A DNA stretch of 64,000 nt from positions 6,138,001 through 6,202,000 of the forward strand of contig NZ_JAGINU010000001.1 of NCBI RefSeq assembly GCF_017876315.1, written 5' to 3'. Origin of the DNA: Pseudonocardia parietis (GTDB taxonomy: Bacteria > Actinomycetota > Actinomycetes > Mycobacteriales > Pseudonocardiaceae). The translations under genes were made by a program, and so were the position numbers. Shown one piece after another: positions 37,000 to 45,432 of this stretch (within the stretch, counting starts at the first letter, position 1; each line of letters begins with the position of its first letter). The notes beneath the pieces were generated by a model. It made no database searches and had not been told where the DNA came from. It saw nothing but the letters and a program-made list of their open reading frames with translations.

Positions 37000-38787
37000 A
37001 TGGCACCGAACGTTGCGGACTACCTGCTGCGGCGACTGCGCGAGTGGGACGTCGAGCACGTGTTCAGCTACGCCGGCGACGGCATCAACGGCCTGGTCGC
37101 GGCCTGGGGGCGGGCCGGCGACGACGCCCCGCGGTTCGTGCAGTCCCGGCACGAGGAGCTGGCCGCGTTCGAGGCGGTCGGCTACGCCAAGCTCTCCGGG
37201 AAGGTGGGCGTGTGCGCGGCCACCTCCGGCCCCGGCGCGATCCACCTGCTCAACGGCCTCTACGACGCCAAGCTCGACCACGTGCCCATGGTCGCGATCG
37301 TCGGCCAGACCACCCGGTTCGCGATGGGTGGCTCCATGCAGCAGGAGGTCGACCTGCACTCGCTGTACAAGGACGTCGCCGCCGACTACGTGCAGACCGC
37401 GATGGTCCCCGAGCAGCTGCCGAACCTGATCGACCGGGCGATGCGCGTCGCGATGTCCCGGCGCACGGTCACCGCGATCATCATCCCGTCCGACCTGCAG
37501 GAGGCCGAGTACTCCCCGCCCACGCACGACTTCAAGATGATCCCGTCCAGCCTGGGGCTCTCGCCCGGGCGGCCCGTCCCGGAGGCGACCGACCTGCGCC
37601 GGGCCGCGGACGTGCTCAACGCCGGCAGCAAGGTCGCGATGATGATCGGGCAGGGTGCCCGGGGTGCCGTCGACGAGGTCACCGAGGTCGCCGACGTGCT
37701 CGGCGCCGGGGTCAGCAAGGCGCTGCTCGGCAAGGACGTGCTACCCGACGACCTGCCGTACGTCACAGGCTCGAACGGGCTGCTGGGCACCCGGCCGTCG
37801 TACGAGCTCATGCGCGACTGCGACACCCTGCTCATGATCGGCTCCAGCTTCCCGTACAGCCAGTTCCTCCCGGAGTACGACCAGGCCAGGGCCGTCCAGA
37901 TCGACATCGACCCCACCATGATCGGGTTGCGCTACCCGTTCGAGGTGAACCTCCACGGCGACGCCGGTGCCACCCTGCGCGCCCTGCTGCCGATGCTGGA
38001 GCGCAAGACGGACCGGTCCTGGCGCACGACCGTCGAGTCCACCGTCTCCCGCTGGTGGGACGTCCTCGAGCGGCGCGCCGGGGTCACCGCCGACCCGATC
38101 AACCCGGAGCGGGTGTTCCACGAGCTGTCGCCGCTGCTCCCGGACGACGCCGTGCTCACCTCGGACTCCGGCTCCGCGGCCAACTGGTACGCGCGGCACC
38201 TGCGGATCCGCCGCGGGATGCGGGCCACGCTGTCCGGGACCCTGGCGACGATGGGCCCGGGACTGCCGTACGCGACCGGTGCCAAGTTCGCCCACCCCGA
38301 TCGGCCGGTGTTCGCCCTGGTCGGCGACGGCGCGATGCAGATGAACGGGATCAACGAGCTGATCACGATCGCGCACTACCACCGGGAGTGGTCGGACCCG
38401 AGGGTGATCGTCGGGGTGCTCAACAACCGGGATCTCAACCAGGTGACCTGGGAGCTGCGGGCGATGGCAGGCTCTCCGGACGTGCCGTTCGCCCAGCACA
38501 TCCCCGACTTCCCCTACGCCGGCTTCGCCGAGAGCATCGGCCTGACCGGGATCAAGGTCACCGAGCCGGGCGAGATCGAGGGCGCCTGGCAGCGGGCGAT
38601 CGCCGCCGACCGCCCGTGCGTGGTCGAGTTCGTCACCGACGCCGCGGTGCCACCGATCCCGCCGCACGCCAGCCTGGACCAGATGGAGAGCACCGCCGAG
38701 GCACTGCTGCGCGGCGATCCCGAGGCGTGGGACGTCCTCAAGACCGGCGTGAAGTCCAAGGTGCAGGACATCCTGCCCGGCCGATGA
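37000..38787 (+). CDS. Thiamine-pyrophosphate-dependent oxidase/decarboxylase (PoxB-like)
   Basis: A 595-aa enzyme of the pyruvate oxidase/acetolactate synthase family. AAGGAG lies 9 bases before the ATG. Pyr domain: EWDVEHVFSYAGDGINGL, SRHEELAAFEAVGYAKLSG with the catalytic Glu, and TSGPGAIHLLNGLYDAK. Middle domain: a Rossmann-like segment typical of the FAD- or cofactor-binding domain. PP domain: LVGDGAMQMNGINELITIA with the TPP motif ending in VLNN. PoxB oxidatively decarboxylates pyruvate to acetate; other 2-ketoacids are possible here. It overlaps the next gene by ATGA. Confidence 0.85.
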   Translation: MAPNVADYLLRRLREWDVEHVFSYAGDGINGLVAAWGRAGDDAPRFVQSRHEELAAFEAVGYAKLSGKVGVCAATSGPGAIHLLNGLYDAKLDHVPMVAIVGQTTRFAMGGSMQQEVDLHSLYKDVAADYVQTAMVPEQLPNLIDRAMRVAMSRRTVTAIIIPSDLQEAEYSPPTHDFKMIPSSLGLSPGRPVPEATDLRRAADVLNAGSKVAMMIGQGARGAVDEVTEVADVLGAGVSKALLGKDVLPDDLPYVTGSNGLLGTRPSYELMRDCDTLLMIGSSFPYSQFLPEYDQARAVQIDIDPTMIGLRYPFEVNLHGDAGATLRALLPMLERKTDRSWRTTVESTVSRWWDVLERRAGVTADPINPERVFHELSPLLPDDAVLTSDSGSAANWYARHLRIRRGMRATLSGTLATMGPGLPYATGAKFAHPDRPVFALVGDGAMQMNGINELITIAHYHREWSDPRVIVGVLNNRDLNQVTWELRAMAGSPDVPFAQHIPDFPYAGFAESIGLTGIKVTEPGEIEGAWQRAIAADRPCVVEFVTDAAVPPIPPHASLDQMESTAEALLRGDPEAWDVLKTGVKSKVQDILPGR

Positions 38788-39893
38788 GTACCGGCGGCGA
38801 CGCCGTCCCGGTCGAGCGGGTGGAGGCGGCGGCCTACACGATCCCGACCGATGCGCCCGAGAGCGACGGCACGCTGGCCTGGGACTCGACCACGCTGGTC
38901 CTGGTGCGGGTGCACGCGGGCGGGCGGACCGGGCTCGGCTACACCTACGCCGGCCCGCCCGCCGTCGCGGTGGTGCACGACCACCTCGCCGGCGCGGTGA
39001 CCGGCGCCGACGCCCGCACCCCGCCCGCGTCCTGGGACGCGATGGCGCGGGCGGTCCGCAACCTCGGCAAGCCCGGCCTCGTGGCCGAGGCGATCTCGGC
39101 GGTCGACATCGCGTTGTGGGACCTGCACGCCCGGCTGGCCGACCTGCCGCTGGTGCTCGCCCTCGGCGCCCTCCGCGCGGAGACGCCGATCTACGGCAGC
39201 GGCGGTTTCACCTCCTACACCGAGGCCGAGCTGAGCCACCGGCTCGCCGACTGGGTCGAGGGCGGCATCGGCCGGGTCAAGATGAAGGTCGGGCGCGACC
39301 CGGCCGCGGACCCGCGCCGGGTGCGAGCCGCTCGCGCCGCCGTCGGCGAGGACACCGGGCTCTACGTCGACGCCAACGGCGCCTACACCCGCAAGCAGGC
39401 CCTGGACCGGGCGTTCCGGTTCGCCGAGCAGGGGGTGAGCTGGCTGGAGGAACCCGTCAGCTCCGACGACACCGCGGGCCTGCGGCTGCTGCGCGACCGC
39501 GGACCGGCCGGGATGGACGTCGCCGCCGGCGAGTACGGCTACCACCTGCCCGACTTCCGCGCGCTGCTCGACGCCGGCGCCGTCGACTGCCTGCAGGCCG
39601 ATGTCACCCGGGCTCTCGGGATCAGCGGCGTGCTGCGTGCCGCGGCGCTGTGCGACGCCCACCAGATCGACCTGTCACTGCACTGCGCACCTCAGGTGAG
39701 CGCGCACGTCGGGACGGCGGTCTGGCACCTGCGGCACCTCGAGTACTTCCACGACCACGTCCGGGTCGAGCGGATCGCCTTCGACGGCGTCCTCGAGCCC
39801 CGGCCGGGCGGCACGCTGCGACCGGACCGCGGGCGGTCGGGCCTCGGGCTCGAGGTGCGCGAGGCGGACCTGGAGCGGTTCCGCGTCACCTGA
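38784..39893 (+). CDS. Enolase-superfamily (mandelate racemase-type) sugar-acid dehydratase or racemase
   Basis: A 369-aa protein starting at the ATG overlapping the TPP-enzyme stop. It has the full mandelate-racemase-subgroup set: KxK (VKMKVGRD), metal ligands Asp in YVDANGAY, Glu in WLEEPV and Glu in AAGEYGY, and the Asp/His pair (LQADVTRALGIS; LSLHCAPQV). These typically abstract the alpha proton of an aldonate and lose water to a 2-keto-3-deoxy sugar acid, or racemise/cycloisomerise. The exact substrate is unknown. Last gene of the operon; it faces the DUF1707 gene with a 4-bp gap. Confidence 0.87.
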   Translation: MSTGGDAVPVERVEAAAYTIPTDAPESDGTLAWDSTTLVLVRVHAGGRTGLGYTYAGPPAVAVVHDHLAGAVTGADARTPPASWDAMARAVRNLGKPGLVAEAISAVDIALWDLHARLADLPLVLALGALRAETPIYGSGGFTSYTEAELSHRLADWVEGGIGRVKMKVGRDPAADPRRVRAARAAVGEDTGLYVDANGAYTRKQALDRAFRFAEQGVSWLEEPVSSDDTAGLRLLRDRGPAGMDVAAGEYGYHLPDFRALLDAGAVDCLQADVTRALGISGVLRAAALCDAHQIDLSLHCAPQVSAHVGTAVWHLRHLEYFHDHVRVERIAFDGVLEPRPGGTLRPDRGRSGLGLEVREADLERFRVT

Positions 39894-39897
39894 TCCG

Positions 39898-40506
39898 CTA
39901 CCCGATGACGGCCTTCCACCAGCCCCTGCGGGAACCGCGAACGGTCAGCGACCCCATCCCCACCTTGCCGTGCACCACGAGGTGCGGCCCGGAGCCGCCG
40001 GGCGTCGCGGGGACCTTCGTCTTCACCTCGCCCCAGGAGCCGTGCACGCCGTCGACGTCGGCGCTGCCGCCCTCGGGCAGCACCAGCACGATCTCGCCCA
40101 TCCCGGTGGACACCTCGATGTCGATCCGGGGCGGCAGCTGCCGTACCTCGGAGAGATCGAGGTGGATGGTGCCCATGCTCGTCGTGAGCTGCAGGGCCGC
40201 GGGCACCTGCCAGTCCCCGGTGCGCTTGACGGTGCCGGCGCCGGTCCGCAGCTGCACGCGACCGGACTCCTCGGTGCGGCGGGCCGGCACACCGGCACCG
40301 GCACCCGCGACGGACGGCGGCAGGCCACCGGGCAGGTCCGCCAGCGGCGGGCGGAGCTCGGCCGCCGTGCGCGCGGCGTAGACGACGCCGAGCCGTTCCT
40401 CCAGTTCCACGAGCGTGATCCGGCCCTCGCCGAGTGCGTCGTGCAACCGCTTCGCCGCGGCCTCGCGGTCGGCGTCGGAGATGCGTATCGAGTCCGGATC
40501 GCTCAC
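39898..40506 (-). CDS. DUF1707 / LiaF-like C-terminal domain protein
   Basis: A 202-aa cytoplasmic protein starting at GTG 40506. The N-terminal DUF1707 domain (IRISDADREAAAKRLHDAL, GRITLVELEERLGVVYAARTAAEL) is a short helical module common in actinobacteria. The C-terminal half is a repetitive beta-rich domain like the cell-wall-active antibiotic response (LiaF/DUF2154-type) C-terminus: TSMGTIHLDLSEV, IDIEVSTGMGEIVLVLPEG and VHGKVGMGSLTV. No membrane segment is present. Role unknown; possibly linked to envelope stress. Confidence 0.82.
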   Translation of the reverse strand: MSDPDSIRISDADREAAAKRLHDALGEGRITLVELEERLGVVYAARTAAELRPPLADLPGGLPPSVAGAGAGVPARRTEESGRVQLRTGAGTVKRTGDWQVPAALQLTTSMGTIHLDLSEVRQLPPRIDIEVSTGMGEIVLVLPEGGSADVDGVHGSWGEVKTKVPATPGGSGPHLVVHGKVGMGSLTVRGSRRGWWKAVIG

Positions 40507-40529
40507 GTCGACCAGCCTAATGCCCCGGT

Positions 40530-41207
40530 TCAGGGGAGCTTCCAGTCGACGGGGTCGCCGCCGATCTCCTCCAGCAGATCGTTGGCCCGGCTGAACGGCC
40601 GCGACCCGAAGAAGCCACGCTCGGCCGACATCGGGGACGGGTGCGCCGACTCGACCAGCGGCACGTCCTCCAGCAGCGGGACCAGGTTGCGGGCGTCGCG
40701 GCCCCAGAGGATCGCCACCATCGGCTCGGCGTCCCGGGCCACCAGCGCCCGGATGGCCTGCTCGGTGACCTCCTCCCACCCCTTGTTGCGGTGCGAGGCC
40801 GGCTCGCCGGGGGCGACGGTGAGGCACCGGTTGAGCAGGAGCACGCCCTGCTCGGTCCACGGCGTCAGGTCCCCGGACGACGGCGCCGGGTGCCCGAGGT
40901 CCTCGCAGTACTCCCGGTAGATGTTCTGCAGCGAGCGCGGCAGCGGCCGGGTCTCCGGTGCGACCGAGAACGACAGCCCGACGGCGTGCCCCGGCGTGGG
41001 GTACGGATCCTGGCCGACGATCAGCACTCTGACCTGCTCGAACGGCTGCTGGAACGCCCGCAGCACGTTCGCGCCCGCCGGCAGGTAGCGGCGGTCGGCG
41101 GCGAGCTCGGCCCGCAGGAACTCCCCCATCCGGGCCACGGTGTCGGCGACCGGCTCGAGGGCCTCCGCCCAGCCGGCCTCGACGACCTCGTGCAGTGGCT
41201 TGGCCAT
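40530..41207 (-). CDS. ung: Ung, uracil-DNA glycosylase (family 1)
   Basis: A 225-aa repair enzyme removing uracil from DNA. The catalytic water-activating loop VLIVGQDPYPTPGHAVGLSFS, the NRCLTV uracil-binding region, and the minor-groove loop HPSPMSAERGFFGSRPFSRAN are complete. The ATG overlaps the stop of the upstream carbonic-anhydrase-like gene (TGATG). In M. tuberculosis ung lies between rpmB and thiL; here both flanks are interrupted by unrelated blocks. Confidence 0.97.
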   Translation of the reverse strand: MAKPLHEVVEAGWAEALEPVADTVARMGEFLRAELAADRRYLPAGANVLRAFQQPFEQVRVLIVGQDPYPTPGHAVGLSFSVAPETRPLPRSLQNIYREYCEDLGHPAPSSGDLTPWTEQGVLLLNRCLTVAPGEPASHRNKGWEEVTEQAIRALVARDAEPMVAILWGRDARNLVPLLEDVPLVESAHPSPMSAERGFFGSRPFSRANDLLEEIGGDPVDWKLP

Positions 41208-41731
41208 CAGACCTCCAGCTTCCGCAGCTGCTCGCGGAACCGGCGCCCGCGGTCGACGTAGGACTCCACCGCGCCCCGCCAGTTGTCGGCGGGCACCTCG
41301 TAGCCCTCGCGGACACGGGCGGGAATGCCGAGCGCCATCCGGTACGGCGGGATCTCGGCGCGCGGCGAGACGACGGCGCCGGCGGCGACGACGCACCCCT
41401 CCCCGACGCGGGAACCGTTCAGCACCACCGAGCCCGACGAGATCAGCGCCCGGTCACCGATGGTGGACGCCTCGATGTGCACGTTGTGCCCGACCGTCAC
41501 CTCGTCACCGATGACCGTCGGCTCGCGCAGCGTGGTGTGGATGATCGAACCGTCCTGGATGCTGGTGCGGGCGCCGATCTCGATCCGGCCGTCGTCGCCG
41601 CGCAGCACCGCGGTCGGCCAGACCGTCGACTCCGGCCCCAGCGTCACGTTGCCGATCACCACGGCGTCCGGGTGGACGTAGGCGGTCGGATGGATCTCCG
41701 GTTCGGCGTCACCGAGCGCATACACAGGCAC
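41207..41731 (-). CDS. Gamma-carbonic-anhydrase-like hexapeptide-repeat protein
   Basis: A 174-aa left-handed beta-helix protein from the GTG at 41731 (an ATG at 41764 would add 11 residues). Hexapeptide repeats run from HPDAVVIGNVTLGP to SRVGEGCVVAAGAVV; metal-ligand histidines appear in IIHT and VTVGHNVHIEA. Members include active gamma carbonic anhydrases and acyltransferase-like PaaY/CaiE proteins. No ribosome binding site is evident for the GTG. It overlaps ung by one base and probably shares its transcript. Confidence 0.85.
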   Translation of the reverse strand: MPVYALGDAEPEIHPTAYVHPDAVVIGNVTLGPESTVWPTAVLRGDDGRIEIGARTSIQDGSIIHTTLREPTVIGDEVTVGHNVHIEASTIGDRALISSGSVVLNGSRVGEGCVVAAGAVVSPRAEIPPYRMALGIPARVREGYEVPADNWRGAVESYVDRGRRFREQLRKLEV

Positions 41732-41785
41732 ACCGGGAGGGTACGAGCGCCCCGTGCACGGCAACGCCCGGCCCCCGCCCCACCG

Positions 41786-42259
41786 TCACCGGTCGGCGAG
41801 GCCGTCCGTCCCGCGGGAGGGCGCCCCGTCCCCGGACCCGGCCTCGCCGTCACCGTCGGGCGAACCGGCGGACTCACCGGTGGGGCCTCCGGGCGCGGCG
41901 GGCCGCCACGTCCGGACGGCCCGGGCGTCGGCGTCCATCCGGTCCGCCAGGTCGTCGACGACCAGCGAGTCCCGGTCGATCGCGCCGCTGCGGTACGCGG
42001 AGCGGCCGACGACCTGGGAGATCACCGGGGCGGTCAGCACCTGGAACAGCACCACGAGCGCCAGGGTGGAGGAGTTCTCGAAGTCCAGCCGGATCGCGGC
42101 CGCGATCAGGATCAGCAACAGGCCCAGCGTCTGCGGCTTGGTCGTCGCCTGCAGCCGCGCCGGCAGGTCCGGCAGCCGGACCAGGCCGAGCGCCCCGAGC
42201 AGGCAGGACGTCGCCCCGATCAGCATCAGTGCGGCGGAGACCACATCGGAGATCGGCAT
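41786..42259 (-). CDS. mnhG: MnhG, Na+/H+ antiporter subunit G
   Basis: A 157-aa membrane protein with three helices in the first ~90 residues (SAALMLIGATSCLLGALGLVRLPD, LGLLLILIAAAIRLDF, TLALVVLFQVLTAPV) and conserved LPARLQATTKPQTLG. It has a charged Gly-rich C-terminal tail of about 40 residues, longer than most MnhG. The ATG overlaps the mnhF stop (TGATG). Last gene of the Mrp/Mnh operon. Confidence 0.93.
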   Translation of the reverse strand: MPISDVVSAALMLIGATSCLLGALGLVRLPDLPARLQATTKPQTLGLLLILIAAAIRLDFENSSTLALVVLFQVLTAPVISQVVGRSAYRSGAIDRDSLVVDDLADRMDADARAVRTWRPAAPGGPTGESAGSPDGDGEAGSGDGAPSRGTDGLADR

Positions 42260-42525
42260 CAGCGGTGCCGCTCCCCTCGTTCGACGAGCCGGGCCGCCGT
42301 GGCCGTGCCGACCAGCGCGATCAGCGCGACGGCCGCCAGCAGCGGGACGTTGGACCCGTCCACGTAGTAGGCGGCGTACACCGCCGCGGCCGCCACGATC
42401 AGCACCATGAACACGTCCAGTGCCGCGATCCGATCCAGTGTCGTCGGCCCCTGCAGCAGCCGCCACAGGGCGAGCAGCCCCGCCGTGGTCAGCATGGCCA
42501 GGACCAGTGCGTAGACGACGATCAC
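42259..42525 (-). CDS. mnhF: MnhF, Na+/H+ antiporter subunit F
   Basis: An 88-aa three-helix membrane protein (VVYALVLAMLTTAGLLALWRLL, DRIAALDVFMVLIVAAAAVY, LLAAVALIALVGTATAARL). The GPTTLDRIAALD loop is the MnhF/MrpF signature. The GTG start overlaps mnhE (GTGA) and the stop overlaps mnhG. Confidence 0.95.
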   Translation of the reverse strand: MIVVYALVLAMLTTAGLLALWRLLQGPTTLDRIAALDVFMVLIVAAAAVYAAYYVDGSNVPLLAAVALIALVGTATAARLVERGERHR

Positions 42526-43337
42526 TGCGGTCCCCTCCCCGTCTCCCGGCCCTCGGCGACGGCCACGACGGCCTCCCGGCAGCGCCGGACGTCCTCGTCG
42601 CTGCCCATCGCGTCGATCACCCGCATCTGCAGGTTCATCAGCTGCCCGCGCACCCGCTCGACCGCTCCCACGGGATGCAGGCCCAGGCAGTACACGTACC
42701 AGCGGCGCCGGCGCCGGTCGATCTGCAGGACGTAGCTGCCCGGGGTCAGCGCGCACCCCGCCACGATGGTCGTCACCGCGCGGTCCGAGTCCGTGCACAG
42801 CGGCAGACCGATGATCCCGGCCTTCGCCCGGCGACCGCGCAGCAGCGTCACGAGGCTGACCCGGACACCGGAGGCGGCGAGGTCGACGGCCAGGTAGACC
42901 AGCAGGCGCAGTGCTTTCAGCGGCCGGAACGGCAGCCGCTCCGGTAGCAGCGGCAGCGGGAACAGCATCGTCACGAGCAGTCCGATGATCAGTCCGCCGA
43001 CGATCGCCGTCGGGGCGAGGCTGCCCCACAGCAGCACCCACACGACGGCCAGGGCCAGCACCTGCGGGAAGCGGCGCCACCACAGGGCGGCGCCGCTCGG
43101 CGCCTCGGTCGGCGCGACCGGTTGCGGCGCCGGAGCCGGCGCCGGGGTGGCTTCCTCGTCGCCGGTCTCCGCGACCGACATCTCCCGGTCGCGCTGCCCC
43201 TCCGGGGTGATCGCCTGCTCGGCGTCCTCGCCGGCGGGGCCGGCGTCCGCGGTCGCCGCCTCCGGCTCCGTGTCCTTCTCCGTCTCCGGGGCCGTCGTGT
43301 TCCGGGCGGTGCCGTGGCCGGGGCCGTTCTCGCTCAC
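42522..43337 (-). CDS. mnhE: MnhE, Na+/H+ antiporter subunit E, with long acidic N-terminal extension
   Basis: A 271-aa protein from the GTG overlapping the mnhD stop. The last ~185 residues are MnhE: LALAVVWVLLWGSLAPTAIVGGLIIG, PFRPLKALRLLVYLAVDLAASGVRVS, TIVAGCALTPGSYVLQID. The first ~85 residues are Glu/Ala/Pro-rich and predicted disordered, absent from ordinary MnhE (about 160-190 aa). An in-frame ATG at the MSVAETGDEE segment would shorten it to about 220 aa. The GTGA overlap favours the longer form. Confidence 0.9.
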   Translation of the reverse strand: MSENGPGHGTARNTTAPETEKDTEPEAATADAGPAGEDAEQAITPEGQRDREMSVAETGDEEATPAPAPAPQPVAPTEAPSGAALWWRRFPQVLALAVVWVLLWGSLAPTAIVGGLIIGLLVTMLFPLPLLPERLPFRPLKALRLLVYLAVDLAASGVRVSLVTLLRGRRAKAGIIGLPLCTDSDRAVTTIVAGCALTPGSYVLQIDRRRRRWYVYCLGLHPVGAVERVRGQLMNLQMRVIDAMGSDEDVRRCREAVVAVAEGRETGRGPQ

Positions 43338-44977
43338 CGGGTCGTCCCTTCCGCGTCGTCGCCGCCCGGCACGGTCCCCGCAGCGGTCGCGCCGGGCGCG
43401 TCCGGTACCGCGGCGACCGGCACCGGCCCGGGGCCGCCGGGTGCCGCGTCCGGCCCGAGCACCGCGCTGCGGTAGCTGTCGCGGGTGTGCAGGTCCTCGC
43501 CGGCGCGGGCGGTGATCGCCGACAGCGGCCCGGCGAACAGTGCGATGACGATGCTGACCACGACCAGCGACGAGGCGCCGACGTACATGCCACGCGCGGT
43601 GCGGGCGGTACCGACGACCAGCTCGTCGTTGGGATCGTTGTCGACCAACGGCTCCTTGGGGGTTCCCCAGAACACCCGGACCCACACGCGGGCCACCGCG
43701 TACAGCGTGAGCAGGCTGGCCAGTACCACGAACGCCGCGACGATCTCCGCGGCGGGCGTCGCGCCCGCACCCGCCCGCAGCAGGGCGAGCTTCGCGACGA
43801 AGCCCGACGTCGGCGGCAGCCCGGAGAGCGTGATCGCGGGGATCGCGAACAGCACCGCCAGGTGCGGAGCGGTCTGCGCGAGCCCGCCCATCTGGGCGAT
43901 CGACACCGTCCCGGTCCGCCGGGTGATCAGACCGCTGACCAGGAACAGCGTGGCCTGCACGGTGATGTGGTGGACGATGTACAGCGCGGTACCGGCGATC
44001 CCGGACGGCGTGTAGACCGCCAGCCCGAACAGCATGAACCCGATGTGGCTGACCAGCAGGAACGACAGCAACCGGTTGAGGTCGTCCTGCGCGACGGCGC
44101 CGAGCGCGCCGACCACCATGGTGACCGCGGCGATCACCAGCAACAGCGTCGAGGGCTGGTCCTGCGGGAAGACCAGGGTCTGGGTGCGCAGCAGCGCGTA
44201 GATCCCGACCTTGGTCAGCAGGCCGGCGAACAGCGCGGTGACCGGCGCGGGGGCGTTCGGGTAGCTGTCGGGCAGCCAGAAGTGCAGCGGCACGATCGCC
44301 GCTTTGATGCCGAACACCACCACCAGCAGCAGCGCGAGCACCGTCTTCAGCCCGTCGGGCAGCAACTCGGCCCGGCCCGCGAGATCGGCCAGGTTGACCG
44401 TGCCGGTCGCCGCGTAGACCAGCGCGACCGCGGTCAGGAACAGCAGCGACGACATCAGCGACACGATCACGTACGTCATGCCGGACCGGATCCGGGACGC
44501 CGAGGTCCGCCGCGTGATCAGCACGTAGCTGGACGCCAGCATGATCTCGAACGCGACGAAGAGGGTGAACAGGTCGCCGGTGAGGTAGGCCAGCGAGACA
44601 CCGGTGGAGAGCAGCAGGAAGATCGGGTGGAACGTCGTGCTGGCGGTCTCCCGGCCGTAGTCGGAGATCCGCTGGTCGATCGCGTACACCAGCACCGCGA
44701 GCGTGACCAGCGCCGAGATCAGCAGCAGCAGCGCCGACATGCGGTCGGCGACCAGCACGATGCCCATCGGCGCCGACCATCCGCCGAGCTCGGCGACGAC
44801 CGGCCCGTAGCGGTCCGCGGCCACCAGCAGCACGCCGCCGACCACGCAGACCAGGGCCAGCGTCACGACGCCGATGACCCGCTGCAGCGAGGCCCGGCGG
44901 CTGACGATGACGCTGACGGCCGCACCGAGCATGGGCAGCAGCACCGGCAGCGTCACGAACGCCTGGAGCAGGGTCAC
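43334..44977 (-). CDS. mnhD: MnhD, Na+/H+ antiporter subunit D
   Basis: A 547-aa polytopic protein related to complex I NuoM/NuoN, with about 14 membrane helices. Conserved proton-pathway elements include LFVAFEIMLASSYVLI (Glu), FGIKAAIVPLHFWLPDSYPNAPAPVTALFAGLLTKVGIYALLR (Lys, His), and DDLNRLLSFLLVSHIGFML. The C-terminal ~60 residues are a charged, Pro/Gly-rich cytoplasmic tail. GTG start overlaps mnhC (GTGA). Confidence 0.95.
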   Translation of the reverse strand: MTLLQAFVTLPVLLPMLGAAVSVIVSRRASLQRVIGVVTLALVCVVGGVLLVAADRYGPVVAELGGWSAPMGIVLVADRMSALLLLISALVTLAVLVYAIDQRISDYGRETASTTFHPIFLLLSTGVSLAYLTGDLFTLFVAFEIMLASSYVLITRRTSASRIRSGMTYVIVSLMSSLLFLTAVALVYAATGTVNLADLAGRAELLPDGLKTVLALLLVVVFGIKAAIVPLHFWLPDSYPNAPAPVTALFAGLLTKVGIYALLRTQTLVFPQDQPSTLLLVIAAVTMVVGALGAVAQDDLNRLLSFLLVSHIGFMLFGLAVYTPSGIAGTALYIVHHITVQATLFLVSGLITRRTGTVSIAQMGGLAQTAPHLAVLFAIPAITLSGLPPTSGFVAKLALLRAGAGATPAAEIVAAFVVLASLLTLYAVARVWVRVFWGTPKEPLVDNDPNDELVVGTARTARGMYVGASSLVVVSIVIALFAGPLSAITARAGEDLHTRDSYRSAVLGPDAAPGGPGPVPVAAVPDAPGATAAGTVPGGDDAEGTTR

Positions 44978-45432
44978 CGGCGCCCCTCCTCGAGCTCGTG
45001 CGAGTCGGCGGTGTCCTCGGGCCCGGCCTCGGTCTCCTCCGCGGTGCCCTCCTCCATGGCCCCGTCCGGCTTGCGCCGGGCGGCGATACGGCGGTCCTCG
45101 ACGTCGTCCTGGACCTCGTCGTGCCCGACGAGCACCCAGGACCGGTAGCCCAGTGCCAGCAGGTAGGTGGTCAGCGCGAAGGTGATCACGATGGCGGTCA
45201 GCGCGAGCGCCTGGGGCAGCGGGTCGCTGATCTCCTCGGGCCTGACGGCGTCCAGCACGGGGGCGCGGGCCGGTGGGCCACCGGCCATCTGCAACAGCAG
45301 GTTCGCGCCGTGCCCGAGCACCACGATGCCGATCAGGATCCGCATCAGCGAGCGCTGCATGAGCAGGTAGAAGCCCACGGAGTAGAGCACGGCGAGCACA
45401 AGCGCCATGCTCAGATTGATCGTCGTGTTCAC
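44974..45432 (-). CDS. mnhC: MnhC, Na+/H+ antiporter subunit C
   Basis: A 152-aa NuoK-like protein: three helices (MALVLAVLYSVGFYLLMQRS, LIGIVVLGHGANLLLQMAG, ALALTAIVITFALTTYLLALG) with DPLPQALALTAIVI as signature. A ~40-residue acidic tail extends beyond the usual end. It overlaps mnhB and mnhD by 4 bp on each side. Confidence 0.95.
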   Translation of the reverse strand: MNTTINLSMALVLAVLYSVGFYLLMQRSLMRILIGIVVLGHGANLLLQMAGGPPARAPVLDAVRPEEISDPLPQALALTAIVITFALTTYLLALGYRSWVLVGHDEVQDDVEDRRIAARRKPDGAMEEGTAEETEAGPEDTADSHELEEGRR

